Shown piece after piece: positions 35,170-43,244 of a stretch of DNA of 64,000 nt. Source of the stretch: UBA5793 sp040255465 (lineage in GTDB: Bacteria; Planctomycetota; Phycisphaerae; Phycisphaerales; UBA5793); NCBI GenBank assembly GCA_040255465.1, contig JBDZVA010000001.1, positions 868,001 through 932,000 on the forward strand. Reading direction: 5' to 3'. Each line of letters begins with the position of its first letter. Positions within the stretch are counted from its first letter, which is position 1. The notes under the pieces were generated by a model. That model saw only the letters and a list, made by a program, of their open reading frames with translations, was not told where the DNA came from and did not search any database. The position numbers and the translations under genes were made by a program.

Positions 35170-35226
35170 CTCACGGGTGCGAGCGGCGGGTGTTCCTGTC
35201 GTTTGCAGTGCAGTAAGGAAAGTGAT

Positions 35227-35667
35227 ATGGCAGTACAACTCACCGGGGACTCCCGAACCGTCTACATGCCGCAATGGGAGTGGCTGAACACGCTCTCGCT
35301 GGCGAAATGCTTTGGATGGACGCCCCGCGGCACCAGCCCCAACCGCGAGATGGGCCACACGGATGAAGGCTATGTGTTCAGCGCCTACCAGGAGGTGTCA
35401 GGCGGCGATGCGCACCATCTCGCCAACGCGCTGGAACAGGCCGTGGCTGAACTGGTGGATCGGGGGTGGAGCGCCGTCGATGCCGATGCGGTCTGCCCGG
35501 GCGATCTGGTGAGGGTGCCGCACACGTTCGGCGTGAAGTGCATCTTCGCATATCCCGCACCGCAGGATGAACCCGTGCTGTGCTCGCGCGAGATGCTGGC
35601 CACCTGGTGTCACGACTTGAAATCACTCGTTGCCCTCTGCCGTGAGGGTTCATTCCGGATTTGGTAG
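35227..35667 (+). CDS. Uncharacterised protein, tandem family copy 3
   Basis: 146 residues from the ATG at 35227 (AAGGAAAG upstream). It has YMPQWEWLNTLSLAKCFGW, FSAYQEVSGGDA, CSREMLATWC and LVALCREGSFRI. The pairs of Cys and Trp in the last third are conserved with copy 2. The function is unknown. Confidence 0.75.
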   Translation: MAVQLTGDSRTVYMPQWEWLNTLSLAKCFGWTPRGTSPNREMGHTDEGYVFSAYQEVSGGDAHHLANALEQAVAELVDRGWSAVDADAVCPGDLVRVPHTFGVKCIFAYPAPQDEPVLCSREMLATWCHDLKSLVALCREGSFRIW

Positions 35668-35700
35668 CGCATGGAAACGCACCGCGCCATCTCGGATCGA

Positions 35701-36357
35701 CTATGCCAGCACCTCGCCGCACTCGGTGCAGACGGGCGAGGTGCCGCGCGGGTAACCGCATGCGGGACACTGATTTCGCGCGCGGCGACTGGACCGCCTG
35801 AAAGCGATCGTCCCTCTTTGAAGCAAGCCGATGATCAACGCATAGAAGAGCGTGTTGATGGCGAAGCCAGGCCACATCGGTCGGTAAGGGAAGATCTGCG
35901 GGATCACTTGCGATTCGTTCCACGAGGGAGTCGATCCACTTCGGGGAAATCCTGTTGCCACCTCGCGCTTGAGCGGCAGCGTTGGATTGTGGACGTCGAG
36001 GGTTGTGAGGCGCGCGTAAAGGGCTCGTGCCGGCCACCCTCGAGCCATGTGTGTGACATAGCTAGGTTGCGGAACTGGCGTCTGGGGCCACCACACGGCA
36101 TAGTCATACAAATGACGAACACGGACGGCATACGCGTCGTCACTCATTGGCGAACCAGCTGCCCGGGCAATGGTGACGTTCTGGTATCCAAACTGCGAAC
36201 GGGCGAAAAGGCTGGAGTAGCGGTCGATCGGCAGTGCATACTGCGTGGAGGTGGTCTCGGCATCTCCGTGTACAAGGACGATCGCCCATGCAACGGCAAT
36301 ATTGACAATCATCCCGAGCGCCATCAGGCCGACAATCCAACGCACTCGCCTTTCCAT
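35701..36357 (-). CDS. Membrane protein with C-terminal zinc ribbon
   Basis: About 218 residues from the ATG at 36357; an earlier ATG at 36393 is possible. The N-terminal helix (WIVGLMALGMIVNIAVAWAIVLV) and a second helix (FAINTLFYALIIGLL) flank an extracytoplasmic domain of about 130 residues. The tail CPACGYPRGTSPVCTECGEVL is a two-CxxC zinc ribbon. The same layout appears in the genes at 50118, 50616 and 51422. The function is unknown. It converges on the three-gene family to its left. Confidence 0.75.
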   Translation of the reverse strand: MERRVRWIVGLMALGMIVNIAVAWAIVLVHGDAETTSTQYALPIDRYSSLFARSQFGYQNVTIARAAGSPMSDDAYAVRVRHLYDYAVWWPQTPVPQPSYVTHMARGWPARALYARLTTLDVHNPTLPLKREVATGFPRSGSTPSWNESQVIPQIFPYRPMWPGFAINTLFYALIIGLLQRGTIAFRRSSRRARNQCPACGYPRGTSPVCTECGEVLA

Positions 36358-36453
36358 GCAACGAATTGTATCGGATGGCAGGTGATGATTCATCCCCGCA
36401 GACACAGCCGCGACCTGGGCCACGGCTGTGGATGCTCACCGAGATGGAGCCGG

Positions 36454-36837
36454 CTACTCGGTTGCGGTCGGCTCCGGCCCCTTCTCGCGAAGCGCGTGGT
36501 ACTCGATCAGCGCATCTTCGTAGACGAAGTCGCTCGCCGCGACATGCTTGCGTTCGCGAGCGGGCACGATGCACGATCGTTCTTTCAGGAAGGCGATGGC
36601 AACGGCCACCTGCGACCATGGTGGCATCTTCGATTCATCGCCACCGCCCGCCTTAGCGCGAACGTCTTCCATGGTGAACGCGGCGTTGCCCATCTGCTCA
36701 ATCGCGTACGCCACATCGTCGTAGGTCTGCTTCGTACACATGTGCTCGTAGGGCTTGCCGCGCTGCGGTACGACGCGGCGCAGCATCGCGCCGCTGGCGG
36801 CGTCGACGATGAACGATTCATCAAGTTGCCTTGGCAT
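36454..36837 (-). CDS. Hypothetical protein, minus-strand cassette
   Basis: 127 residues; a strong AAGGAGGTG precedes the ATG at 36837. It begins MPRQLDESFIVDAASGAML and contains a helical centre (YDDVAYAIEQMGNAAF, then WSQVAVAIAFLKER) that could be a winged helix. No family was recognised. It overlaps the preceding small zinc-finger gene by 17 nt, so it is translationally coupled. Confidence 0.7.
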   Translation of the reverse strand: MPRQLDESFIVDAASGAMLRRVVPQRGKPYEHMCTKQTYDDVAYAIEQMGNAAFTMEDVRAKAGGGDESKMPPWSQVAVAIAFLKERSCIVPARERKHVAASDFVYEDALIEYHALREKGPEPTATE

Positions 36838-36997
36838 GGGCTTCACCTCCTTCCGCGGCGGGGTCATAGTGGCGGCCGCACGTCTGGCATTCGACGCGGT
36901 CGTCCTCGACCCAGACCAGCATGTCCATGCGGCGCTCGCCGCAATGCGGGCAGGCGAAGCCCGGTTCGACACGTTCGTCATTGGCGTTGGCGATCAT
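36821..36997 (-). CDS. Small zinc-finger protein
   Basis: 58 residues from the ATG at 36997 with GGGAGGTGAG upstream. Two CxxC knuckles (CPHCGERRMDML...CQTCGRHYD) form a zinc ribbon. The start overlaps the upstream stop (ATGA). Confidence 0.75.
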   Translation of the reverse strand: MIANANDERVEPGFACPHCGERRMDMLVWVEDDRVECQTCGRHYDPAAEGGEAHAKAT

Positions 36998-37218
36998 GGG
37001 CTCACCTCCCCGCGCGATTCGCTCAGGTCGAAGATGGCGACCACCGCGAGCAGGCCGACGAGCAGCGCGGTGCGTTCGTCGAGGCCGGCGAGATCGCCCG
37101 CAGCGCAGGTGCGGATCAACGCCGCCTTGTCGCTTGCGGGCATGGCGGCGAGTGTGTCGCGCATCGTGGCGCGAGCCTGATCGGCATGGGCGAGCAGTCG
37201 TTGGACTTCGCGGTCCAT
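36994..37218 (-). CDS. Small helical hypothetical protein
   Basis: 74 residues, largely helical (VQRLLAHADQARATMRDTLAAM), with a hydrophobic segment LLVGLLAVVAIF near the end. It lies 3 nt after the gene at 37222-38256 and overlaps the next gene by 4 nt. The function is unknown. Confidence 0.65.
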   Translation of the reverse strand: MDREVQRLLAHADQARATMRDTLAAMPASDKAALIRTCAAGDLAGLDERTALLVGLLAVVAIFDLSESRGEVSP

Positions 37219-37221
37219 GGT

Positions 37222-38256
37222 TCACCCGACCTTTCCGGCCGCGGTGAAGCGGCCCTTGTCAACCTTGGCGAAACGTGCTTCCTTGCCCTTGGCTTTGATC
37301 TCGCGGATCATCGCGGCGTAGAGCGTCGCGTGCGGCGTGGCACCGTTCGTTTTCCAGCCCGCCGCGATGGCGCGCTCGGCGATGGTCTTGGCGTCGAGCG
37401 GCTCCTTGGCTCGGCCCAGAACCTGCGCGGCGGCATCGAGCCCGCTGAGCCCCTCGCGCTTCTTTCGCGGCTTGGCGTCGGCCTTGCCGTCGGTCGTCTT
37501 CGCGCTAGTCGTGCGTGCTTTGGATGCGCCGCGATCCGGTGGCATGGTGATGCCGAGTTGCGCCGGCGTCTTGCCGGTCAATTGCTTGATGCTCTGCTTG
37601 ATGTGGAACACGCCGGTGACGGTGCCGACGGCGTCCTTCTCGCGACAGCCGGTCTTCTCGTCGATGGGCGAGGTCGCGGGCACGCGGTAGAGCAGCGGTG
37701 TGCGGCCATCGACGCGGAAGTACAACTCGTAGAGTTTCCCGTTCTTCTTCCAGCAGACGTGATTCTTGCTGGTGGGCAGGTCCTGCACCTGCTTGGCGAT
37801 CACTGCGAAGTCGTCCTTGTTGACCAAGGCGATGCGCGGCGGCGTCCGTCGGCCCTTGCGTTTTGGCGTCGCTGGCATCGTGCCCTGCTGGGCCGCCGCC
37901 TCCTCGGCCTTCTTCACCCACCTCGCTCGTTCCTTGCCGTTCACGATCTCCGTCTTCATGACCAGGCCCTTGGCCGCCGCCTTGGCGTCGCGCTCGGCGA
38001 TCTTCCCATCAACAACGCGGCCCCCGGGTTTCACGCCGGAGGCCTGCTTGGCATCCTTGTTGTCGGTCGCCTTCGGCGGCGGCCCGGCTTCGGCTCGAAG
38101 CCGTTGGGCGGACTTGATCCTCACCTTCTTCTTGGTGGCGAGGTTGGTGGCGTCCCAGCCGCCGTTCTTGTTCTCGGCATCGATGCGCACCTTGGCGATG
38201 TTGCCGCTCACCTTGGCGGTGTACGTGCTCCCGATCTTGATGTCGTTCTTCTTCAT
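37222..38256 (-). CDS. Basic protein with C-terminal HARE-HTH-like domain
   Basis: 344 residues; AAAGGAG precedes the ATG. The N-terminal part has TYTAKVSGNIAKVRIDAEN, like a small beta domain, and a Lys/Ala-rich linker. A middle domain (KNHVCWKKNGKLYELYFRVDG) is unassigned. The last 75 residues (GLSGLDAAAQVLGRAKEPLDAKTIAERAIAAGW) match the HARE-HTH/HB1-type winged helix linked to DNA-acting proteins. This is the largest gene of the cassette and may be its regulator or a DNA-binding structural protein. Confidence 0.75.
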   Translation of the reverse strand: MKKNDIKIGSTYTAKVSGNIAKVRIDAENKNGGWDATNLATKKKVRIKSAQRLRAEAGPPPKATDNKDAKQASGVKPGGRVVDGKIAERDAKAAAKGLVMKTEIVNGKERARWVKKAEEAAAQQGTMPATPKRKGRRTPPRIALVNKDDFAVIAKQVQDLPTSKNHVCWKKNGKLYELYFRVDGRTPLLYRVPATSPIDEKTGCREKDAVGTVTGVFHIKQSIKQLTGKTPAQLGITMPPDRGASKARTTSAKTTDGKADAKPRKKREGLSGLDAAAQVLGRAKEPLDAKTIAERAIAAGWKTNGATPHATLYAAMIREIKAKGKEARFAKVDKGRFTAAGKVG

Positions 38257-38328
38257 GGTGCTGCTCCTTTCGTTGATGCAGCGGTTGGTAATCGCGGGGC
38301 GATGAACGTCACCGCCGGGCGTGATTGG

Positions 38329-38565
38329 TCAGTTCGTCCTCGGCACCGGCGTGATCTCGATCTTGCGGCCGCAGGCCGGACACACGGCCTTGGTCGGCCG
38401 CGCCGACTGGCGACCGGCTTCGTACGCCCGCTCCAAGGCTTCCTTGATGCACCACACCGCGGTGTCGTGGAAGTCGAGGCTGTCGCTGCTGCGGGTTTCG
38501 AGCGTCTCAAGGCCGAGGGCCTCGCGGGCGATCGTGTTCAAGGCGTTGTCGCGTGTATTGCTCAT
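38329..38565 (-). CDS. DUF6900-like small protein
   Basis: 78 residues. LNTIAREALGLETLETRSSDSLDFHDTAVW matches the DUF6900 pattern as I know it, often found in mobile elements. The tail has one CxxC (CPACGRKI). The function is unknown. Confidence 0.75.
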   Translation of the reverse strand: MSNTRDNALNTIAREALGLETLETRSSDSLDFHDTAVWCIKEALERAYEAGRQSARPTKAVCPACGRKIEITPVPRTN

Positions 38566-38595
38566 GGCGTCTCCGTTTCGTTTGGCGGTGGTCGT

Positions 38596-38910
38596 TCAGC
38601 AGCCCGCGACGCGTTGCATCTCGCGCCAGACCTCGTGGATCATGCTGTTCGTGGCGTTGACCTTGCCGCGGCTGACGCCGCAGATGGCCTTGGTCACTTC
38701 AATCGCGGCAGCGAACTGCTCCTCGTCGCTCTGTTTGGCTTCCATCATGCAGATCGTGCGGTTGGCGCGCCGTGTCGTTTGATCGCGGCGTTTCGATTCG
38801 GTCAGTTCCATGACCAGCACGCCCGCGCCTCGGCCGCTTGGCGTCTCGTCGACATGGACCATCTCGATGTCGCCGTCTACGCCATCGATGATGATGCTTT
38901 TGATGAACAT
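38596..38910 (-). CDS. Hypothetical protein, minus-strand cassette
   Basis: 104 residues; AAGGA lies upstream of the ATG. It begins MFIKSIIIDGVDGDIEMVHVDE and has a helical C-terminal half (FAAAIEVTKAICGVSRG). No family was recognised. Spacing to its neighbours (30-40 nt) suggests one operon. Confidence 0.65.
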   Translation of the reverse strand: MFIKSIIIDGVDGDIEMVHVDETPSGRGAGVLVMELTESKRRDQTTRRANRTICMMEAKQSDEEQFAAAIEVTKAICGVSRGKVNATNSMIHEVWREMQRVAGC

Positions 38911-38949
38911 GGTCTGAGTCCTTCCCGGCGCGTCGATCGCGCCTCGCGT

Positions 38950-39336
38950 TCATTTCGTGAAGATGCCTTCGGGCAGCAGGTGAAAGAGCACCTTGGCGGT
39001 GTCCACCGCGTGCTGCCTTCGCGCTGCGTCCTCGGCGATGTGCTGTACGTCGGAGAGCAGCCAGGCCGCGTCGCATCGGATGCCGCTGCTGGCCTGCTGC
39101 TCGCCTTCCTCGGCATGGCGCTTGGCGTTGCCGAAGTCCCGTACGAGGTACTTGGATTGCGTCTGATACTCGTCGATGGCGAAGTACAGCGCCTTGAGCG
39201 CCTTCTCGTGTTCGGGCGTTGCCGCAGCCAAGTCTTTGATGCGGTTGAACAGGTCGTTGCTGGGAAGGGCGAGCAGGTCGTCGAGGCTCATCGTCGTGGT
39301 GGTGCGTTCGGTCTCGCTGGCGTTTGGCGTGGTCAT
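38950..39336 (-). CDS. Hypothetical helical protein, first gene of the minus-strand cassette
   Basis: 128 residues from the ATG at 39336 with AAAGGA upstream. The start is Ser/Thr-rich and disordered, then helical (LDDLLALPSNDLFNRIKDLAAA; LKALYFAIDEYQTQSKYLV). No family was recognised. Its promoter must lie in the following divergent intergenic region. Confidence 0.65.
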   Translation of the reverse strand: MTTPNASETERTTTTMSLDDLLALPSNDLFNRIKDLAAATPEHEKALKALYFAIDEYQTQSKYLVRDFGNAKRHAEEGEQQASSGIRCDAAWLLSDVQHIAEDAARRQHAVDTAKVLFHLLPEGIFTK

Positions 39337-39667
39337 GTGGATGCGTCCTTTCGCGTTGGTTGGCGAGCGGCGTATTCCGCTCGCGTTGTGACACATGAAG
39401 CCATGGAAACGCCGAACATGCAAGGCCATTTGCCGAGGATTCGAGCAGAATCAGCAGAATGTGCACAACCGGCCGCGACATGTGGGCAAGTCGCTAGGTA
39501 TGTGCTAGGTAAGGCCCAACATGGCGCCGTGTTGGCCCACGTGGGGCCCGCCCACCGCCGTACCCAACGCCTCGGCCATGGCGCGCCCGACGCCACGTGG
39601 GCCACCGTCGCCGCCCACGCGCCGTGGTGGCGAACGTCGAAGAACCGATTCAAAAGGAGACCAATCG
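39337..39667. promoter_or_regulatory. Divergent intergenic region
   Basis: This region separates the minus-strand cassette from the HNH/terminase genes. It contains GCTAGGTA twice, at 39493-39500 and 39504-39511, spaced 11 bp (one helical turn), and AGCAGAAT twice near 39444-39460. The segment 39563-39618 resembles 31200-31255. AAGGAG before 39668 serves the HNH gene. No clear -35/-10 pair was identified. Confidence 0.5.
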
Positions 39668-40051
39668 ATGCCACGCACCACGCTGGCCCAACTCGCCAAG
39701 GCGCGCTTCGCCGAACTGCGTCGCAGGGTGAAGTCGTCCATTCCCGATCGACCAACGGCGCAGCAGCGCGGTTACGACGCCCGCTGGCGCAGACGCCGTC
39801 TCATTCAGTTGCGCCGCGAACCGCTCTGTCGCATCTGCAGGGCTGCCGGGCGGCTCACGCACGCGACCGAGGTCGATCACATCATCCCGCTCAACGCCGG
39901 CGGCCCCGACACCTTCGCCAATTACCAGAGCACCTGCGGCACGTGTCACCGCCGCAAGACCGTCTCGGAAGATGGCGGCCTGGGCCATCCACGCCGCGCG
40001 AGATCAGCGCAGGAAGCACCGCACGATGACGCATCCGATCTTCCTGGCTGA
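39668..40051 (+). CDS. Phage-type HNH endonuclease
   Basis: 127 residues; AAGGAG 9 nt upstream of the ATG. A basic N-terminus precedes the zinc-binding CRIC, the catalytic EVDHIIPLNAGG, an Asn in FANYQSTC and the second knuckle CGTCHRRK. HNH proteins of this type adjoin large terminases in many phages and are needed for DNA cleavage during packaging. The 3' end overlaps the terminase start by 26 nt. Confidence 0.88.
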   Translation: MPRTTLAQLAKARFAELRRRVKSSIPDRPTAQQRGYDARWRRRRLIQLRREPLCRICRAAGRLTHATEVDHIIPLNAGGPDTFANYQSTCGTCHRRKTVSEDGGLGHPRRARSAQEAPHDDASDLPG

Positions 40052-41657
40052 GCCCCAAGTCGATATCGCCGTCGAGCCGGAGATCATCTGCGCCGCCGAT
40101 GAGGTTGCGATCGAACAGGGCTGTTCCTACGAGCCGATTCGCGGCCTGCACGTCGTGGACTTCATCCAGCGGTTCTGTCGCCACTCCAAGGGGCAGTTTG
40201 CCGGGCAGCCGTTCGTCCTGCTCCCGTGGCAGTACCGGTTCGTGATGCGGCTTTATTCCTGGCTCCGCACCGACGGGAGCCGGCGCTTCCGGCGGGCGTA
40301 TGTCGAAGCCCCCAAGAAGGCCGGCAAAAGTCTCTGGGCCAGTGCGCTATCGCTCTATCACCTCAGCATGGACGGCGAAGAGGGCGCTGAGGTCTACAAC
40401 GCCGCCTGCGACCGGGCGCAGGCCAGCATCGTCTGGAATGAAGCCGCCAACATGGTCAACCAGTCGCCGGAGTTGTCGCGGCATCTCAACCCCATCCGCT
40501 CGACCAAGCGGATCACCTACGAGGCGACGCATTCGGTCTATCAGGCGCTCTCGGCCGATGCGCCGACCAAGGAGGGCCTGAATGCCTCATTTACCCTGTT
40601 CGATGAACTGCACGCTCAACGGGATCGGGACCTGTGGGACCGCCTCTACTACGCCGGTCGCATGCGACGACAGCCGCTGCTCATGGTCATCACCACGGCG
40701 GGAACGGACCGGGAATCGCTGTGCTGGCAGCAGCACGAGGCGGCGCAGGCGGTCATCGATGGCACGTCGAATGACACCAGCCTGTGCACCGTCATCTACA
40801 ACGCGGACGACGAGGACGACTTCACCGATCCGAATGTCTGGGCGGGGGCGAATCCTTCATATGGCGATCTGATCACTGAAGAGGCGATGCGCGAAGAGTG
40901 CGAGGAGGCCCTGCGATCGCCCGCCAGCGAATCACGCTTCAAGCGGTACTGCCTGAACATCTGGACCCGGCCCGAGACCAAGGCGATCCGGGATGCCGAC
41001 TGGCGCGCCTGCCGGGTCGATCTCGATCCGGAATCGCTCAAGGGCAAACGCTGCTTCGTGGGACTCGATCTGGCGTCCGTGAGCGACATGGCGGCGATGA
41101 CGTTCGTGTTCCCGGAGTCAGGCGGGTCGTACCTGATCTGGCCGCACCTGTTCACACCCCAGGTCGGGCTGGAACAGAAGGAGCGGCATGACCGCGTGCC
41201 GTACCGCCAGTGGAAACGCGATGGGCATCTGCTCACAACACCGGGCAAGACGCTGGACTACGCGTTCATCCGTCAGCGCCTGATCGACCTGCGTGGGGAT
41301 GGCTACAAGGTGCAGTCAGTGGGTTACGACCCGTGGAGTGCCGAGGAGACGGCGCACATTCTCTCGGGTGAAGGCTTCGAGATGGTCGAGGTGCGGCAGG
41401 GATATCGCAGCATGTCCGAGCCGAGCAAGACGTTCGAGCGTCTCGTCATCGAGCACAAGATTCGCCACGGCGGCAACCCGACGATGGACTGGATGGTCGG
41501 CAACCTCATGTGGATGACGGATCCCAAGGCCAATCGCTACCCGACCAAGGAGAACGAGCACGCGAAGATCGACGGACCGGTTGCGGCGATCATCGCGCTG
41601 GCGGTGGCGCTGGTGACCGATCCGCCGAGCGAGAAGATCTATGGGAGGCCGTGGTAG
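40026..41657 (+). CDS. terL: Phage terminase large subunit
   Basis: 543 residues from the ATG at 40026 (AGGAAG upstream). The ATPase domain has Walker A APKKAGKS (95-102) and Walker B LFDELH (191-196). The nuclease domain has Asp348 in VGLDLASVSDMAA and later acidic residues. An adenine-binding FVLLPWQYRF lies before the P-loop. It packages DNA into a procapsid. No portal gene follows, so the packaging machine is incomplete within this window. Confidence 0.95.
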   Translation: MTHPIFLAEPQVDIAVEPEIICAADEVAIEQGCSYEPIRGLHVVDFIQRFCRHSKGQFAGQPFVLLPWQYRFVMRLYSWLRTDGSRRFRRAYVEAPKKAGKSLWASALSLYHLSMDGEEGAEVYNAACDRAQASIVWNEAANMVNQSPELSRHLNPIRSTKRITYEATHSVYQALSADAPTKEGLNASFTLFDELHAQRDRDLWDRLYYAGRMRRQPLLMVITTAGTDRESLCWQQHEAAQAVIDGTSNDTSLCTVIYNADDEDDFTDPNVWAGANPSYGDLITEEAMREECEEALRSPASESRFKRYCLNIWTRPETKAIRDADWRACRVDLDPESLKGKRCFVGLDLASVSDMAAMTFVFPESGGSYLIWPHLFTPQVGLEQKERHDRVPYRQWKRDGHLLTTPGKTLDYAFIRQRLIDLRGDGYKVQSVGYDPWSAEETAHILSGEGFEMVEVRQGYRSMSEPSKTFERLVIEHKIRHGGNPTMDWMVGNLMWMTDPKANRYPTKENEHAKIDGPVAAIIALAVALVTDPPSEKIYGRPW

Positions 41658-41920
41658 GGTGAGGCACGGTATCTAGTCGATCCATCGAGCCAACACGTAT
41701 GACGGCCCCGTGCCCACAATCATTGTGCTGGCGGCGACACCGGTGGCCGATGCGGTGAAAGAGGACGATCTGACGAAGTGGATGCGATTTCGGTAATGAA
41801 GGCTCGCCGTCCACGGTCGTATCAAGCGCGATTGAATGCAGCAGTTCAGTAGCGCGGAGATTGTGGCACGCGCGGTTGTTCAGAACCGACGATTCTGGGC
41901 TCTTCGGTTCAGAATACGGC
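41658..41920. other. Gene-poor junction after the large terminase
   Basis: A 29-codon frame from the GTG at about 41711 (VPTIIVLAATPVADAVKEDD, ending MRFR) could be the remnant of a lost gene. Otherwise nothing is recognisable. The usual portal gene is absent here. Confidence 0.35.
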
Positions 41921-43081
41921 TCATACAATGGCTGCGCGCGTGACATCTCGCTGCGCGAATTCGGACGCCATCAAGTAAAGGAACTGTCGGGGCGCATCGT
42001 CCAGCACGGCCCGTACAACAGGTCCGTAACTCCCTCGTAAAATGACGTCGAACTGTTCAGGTTGGTATCGAGTCACGGATCCCAGATAGAACATCACTGC
42101 GTACATTGACGCCAGTTGCGGAAGAACGACGGAGTATTCTTGTGGAGGAGCCAAGTACGCATAGTACCGTCGGTATGGTGTGGTACTCGACACCACCGAC
42201 CAAATATGGGGGGTCACCTCGCGAACGACATCCAGAATCTCATCGACTGGTCGATCAGAGTATCCACGTGCATCCACCTGTTCGAAACACAGGAGTCGAT
42301 GCAAATCAGAGTTCACCAATTCCCATTCGGTGCCCTCATCCGGGATGACTTCATGAAAGGCGGGCGCGAATCTCGATTCAGCCAAGAATTGGCGATGCGA
42401 AATGCCCAATCGGGAGAGTGATTCTGCCTCGATGTAGAGACGGAGCCAAACTTGCTTGGATATGGGATCGTGAAACAACCGGAGCAGCTTGATGGCCACA
42501 AATCGCTCGCGTCTTCCAGTGGCCATCGTCCAGAGACGATGGCCAGTCACAACTTGCGAGAGCAAGAGCGCAACATCCCATTCGACCGCCTTTGCCGACA
42601 ATCGGAATCCGAAGGCACGAAGCAACTCGTCCATCAGATTAATCCGCGCGCCTGCGGATCGATATACCTTGAGCGCGGCATCAGTTGGATGTGTGCCGTT
42701 GCCGCGCAAGGATTCCGTCATTCCATGGTACACGTTCTGCTTTAGTTCAGCGTGCTGTCCCATCGTCAGCAGGTAGGATTTGACGAGGTTCATGAAGCAG
42801 TAATAGAGCAAAACTGGTCGGGCTGCAGTTACGCCTGCGTCCGTCGACGCACGGTAGAACGCTTCAGCCTGTTCAAGGAATGCGAGTGCGGCAGGCTGAG
42901 ATTGGCGCTGGCAACGATCTAGGATGCTTCGGTGTATTAATGGCCAAGGATTGGATGCGAACACATGTGGCCGGAGGCCATGGCGGCGCGTGGTCTTTCC
43001 GGTCGGCCAAAGACTAAACGGTACAGGTCGGCCGCGCACTACAACTTGGCGGCCATCTCGAGTTGTAGAAAGTCGCGGCAT
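41921..43081 (-). CDS. YaaC-like protein
   Basis: 386 residues. LLYYCFMNLVKSYLL near residue 90 and the late LASMYAVMFYLGSVTRYQPEQF resemble the YaaC family as I know it: a helical protein of uncertain function, sometimes found in defence contexts. There is no ribosome binding site before the ATG, so it may be leaderless or start elsewhere. Base composition is less GC-rich than in the polysaccharide cluster, as expected of accessory DNA. Confidence 0.7.
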   Translation of the reverse strand: MPRLSTTRDGRQVVVRGRPVPFSLWPTGKTTRRHGLRPHVFASNPWPLIHRSILDRCQRQSQPAALAFLEQAEAFYRASTDAGVTAARPVLLYYCFMNLVKSYLLTMGQHAELKQNVYHGMTESLRGNGTHPTDAALKVYRSAGARINLMDELLRAFGFRLSAKAVEWDVALLLSQVVTGHRLWTMATGRRERFVAIKLLRLFHDPISKQVWLRLYIEAESLSRLGISHRQFLAESRFAPAFHEVIPDEGTEWELVNSDLHRLLCFEQVDARGYSDRPVDEILDVVREVTPHIWSVVSSTTPYRRYYAYLAPPQEYSVVLPQLASMYAVMFYLGSVTRYQPEQFDVILRGSYGPVVRAVLDDAPRQFLYLMASEFAQRDVTRAAIV

Positions 43082-43244
43082 CGATTATCGTATGCTACAG
43101 TCGCATAAGGGCGACACTTCTGCCCGAATGCGAAGTGTGCGGCTGAACACTCCAACCGGGGACGGGCGGACCCATCAGAGGGCCGTTCAGGTGTCTCATC
43201 GGGATGGACGCAGACCGGCTGTAGCCGCTACAACAGGAACCACC

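Noticed and set aside
35671..40029. Very long plus-strand open frame of 1452 codons
   Set aside because: It runs antisense to a series of short minus-strand genes with strong ribosome binding sites and recognisable motifs; its protein is rich in Arg, Gly and His with no domain. A high-GC artefact.
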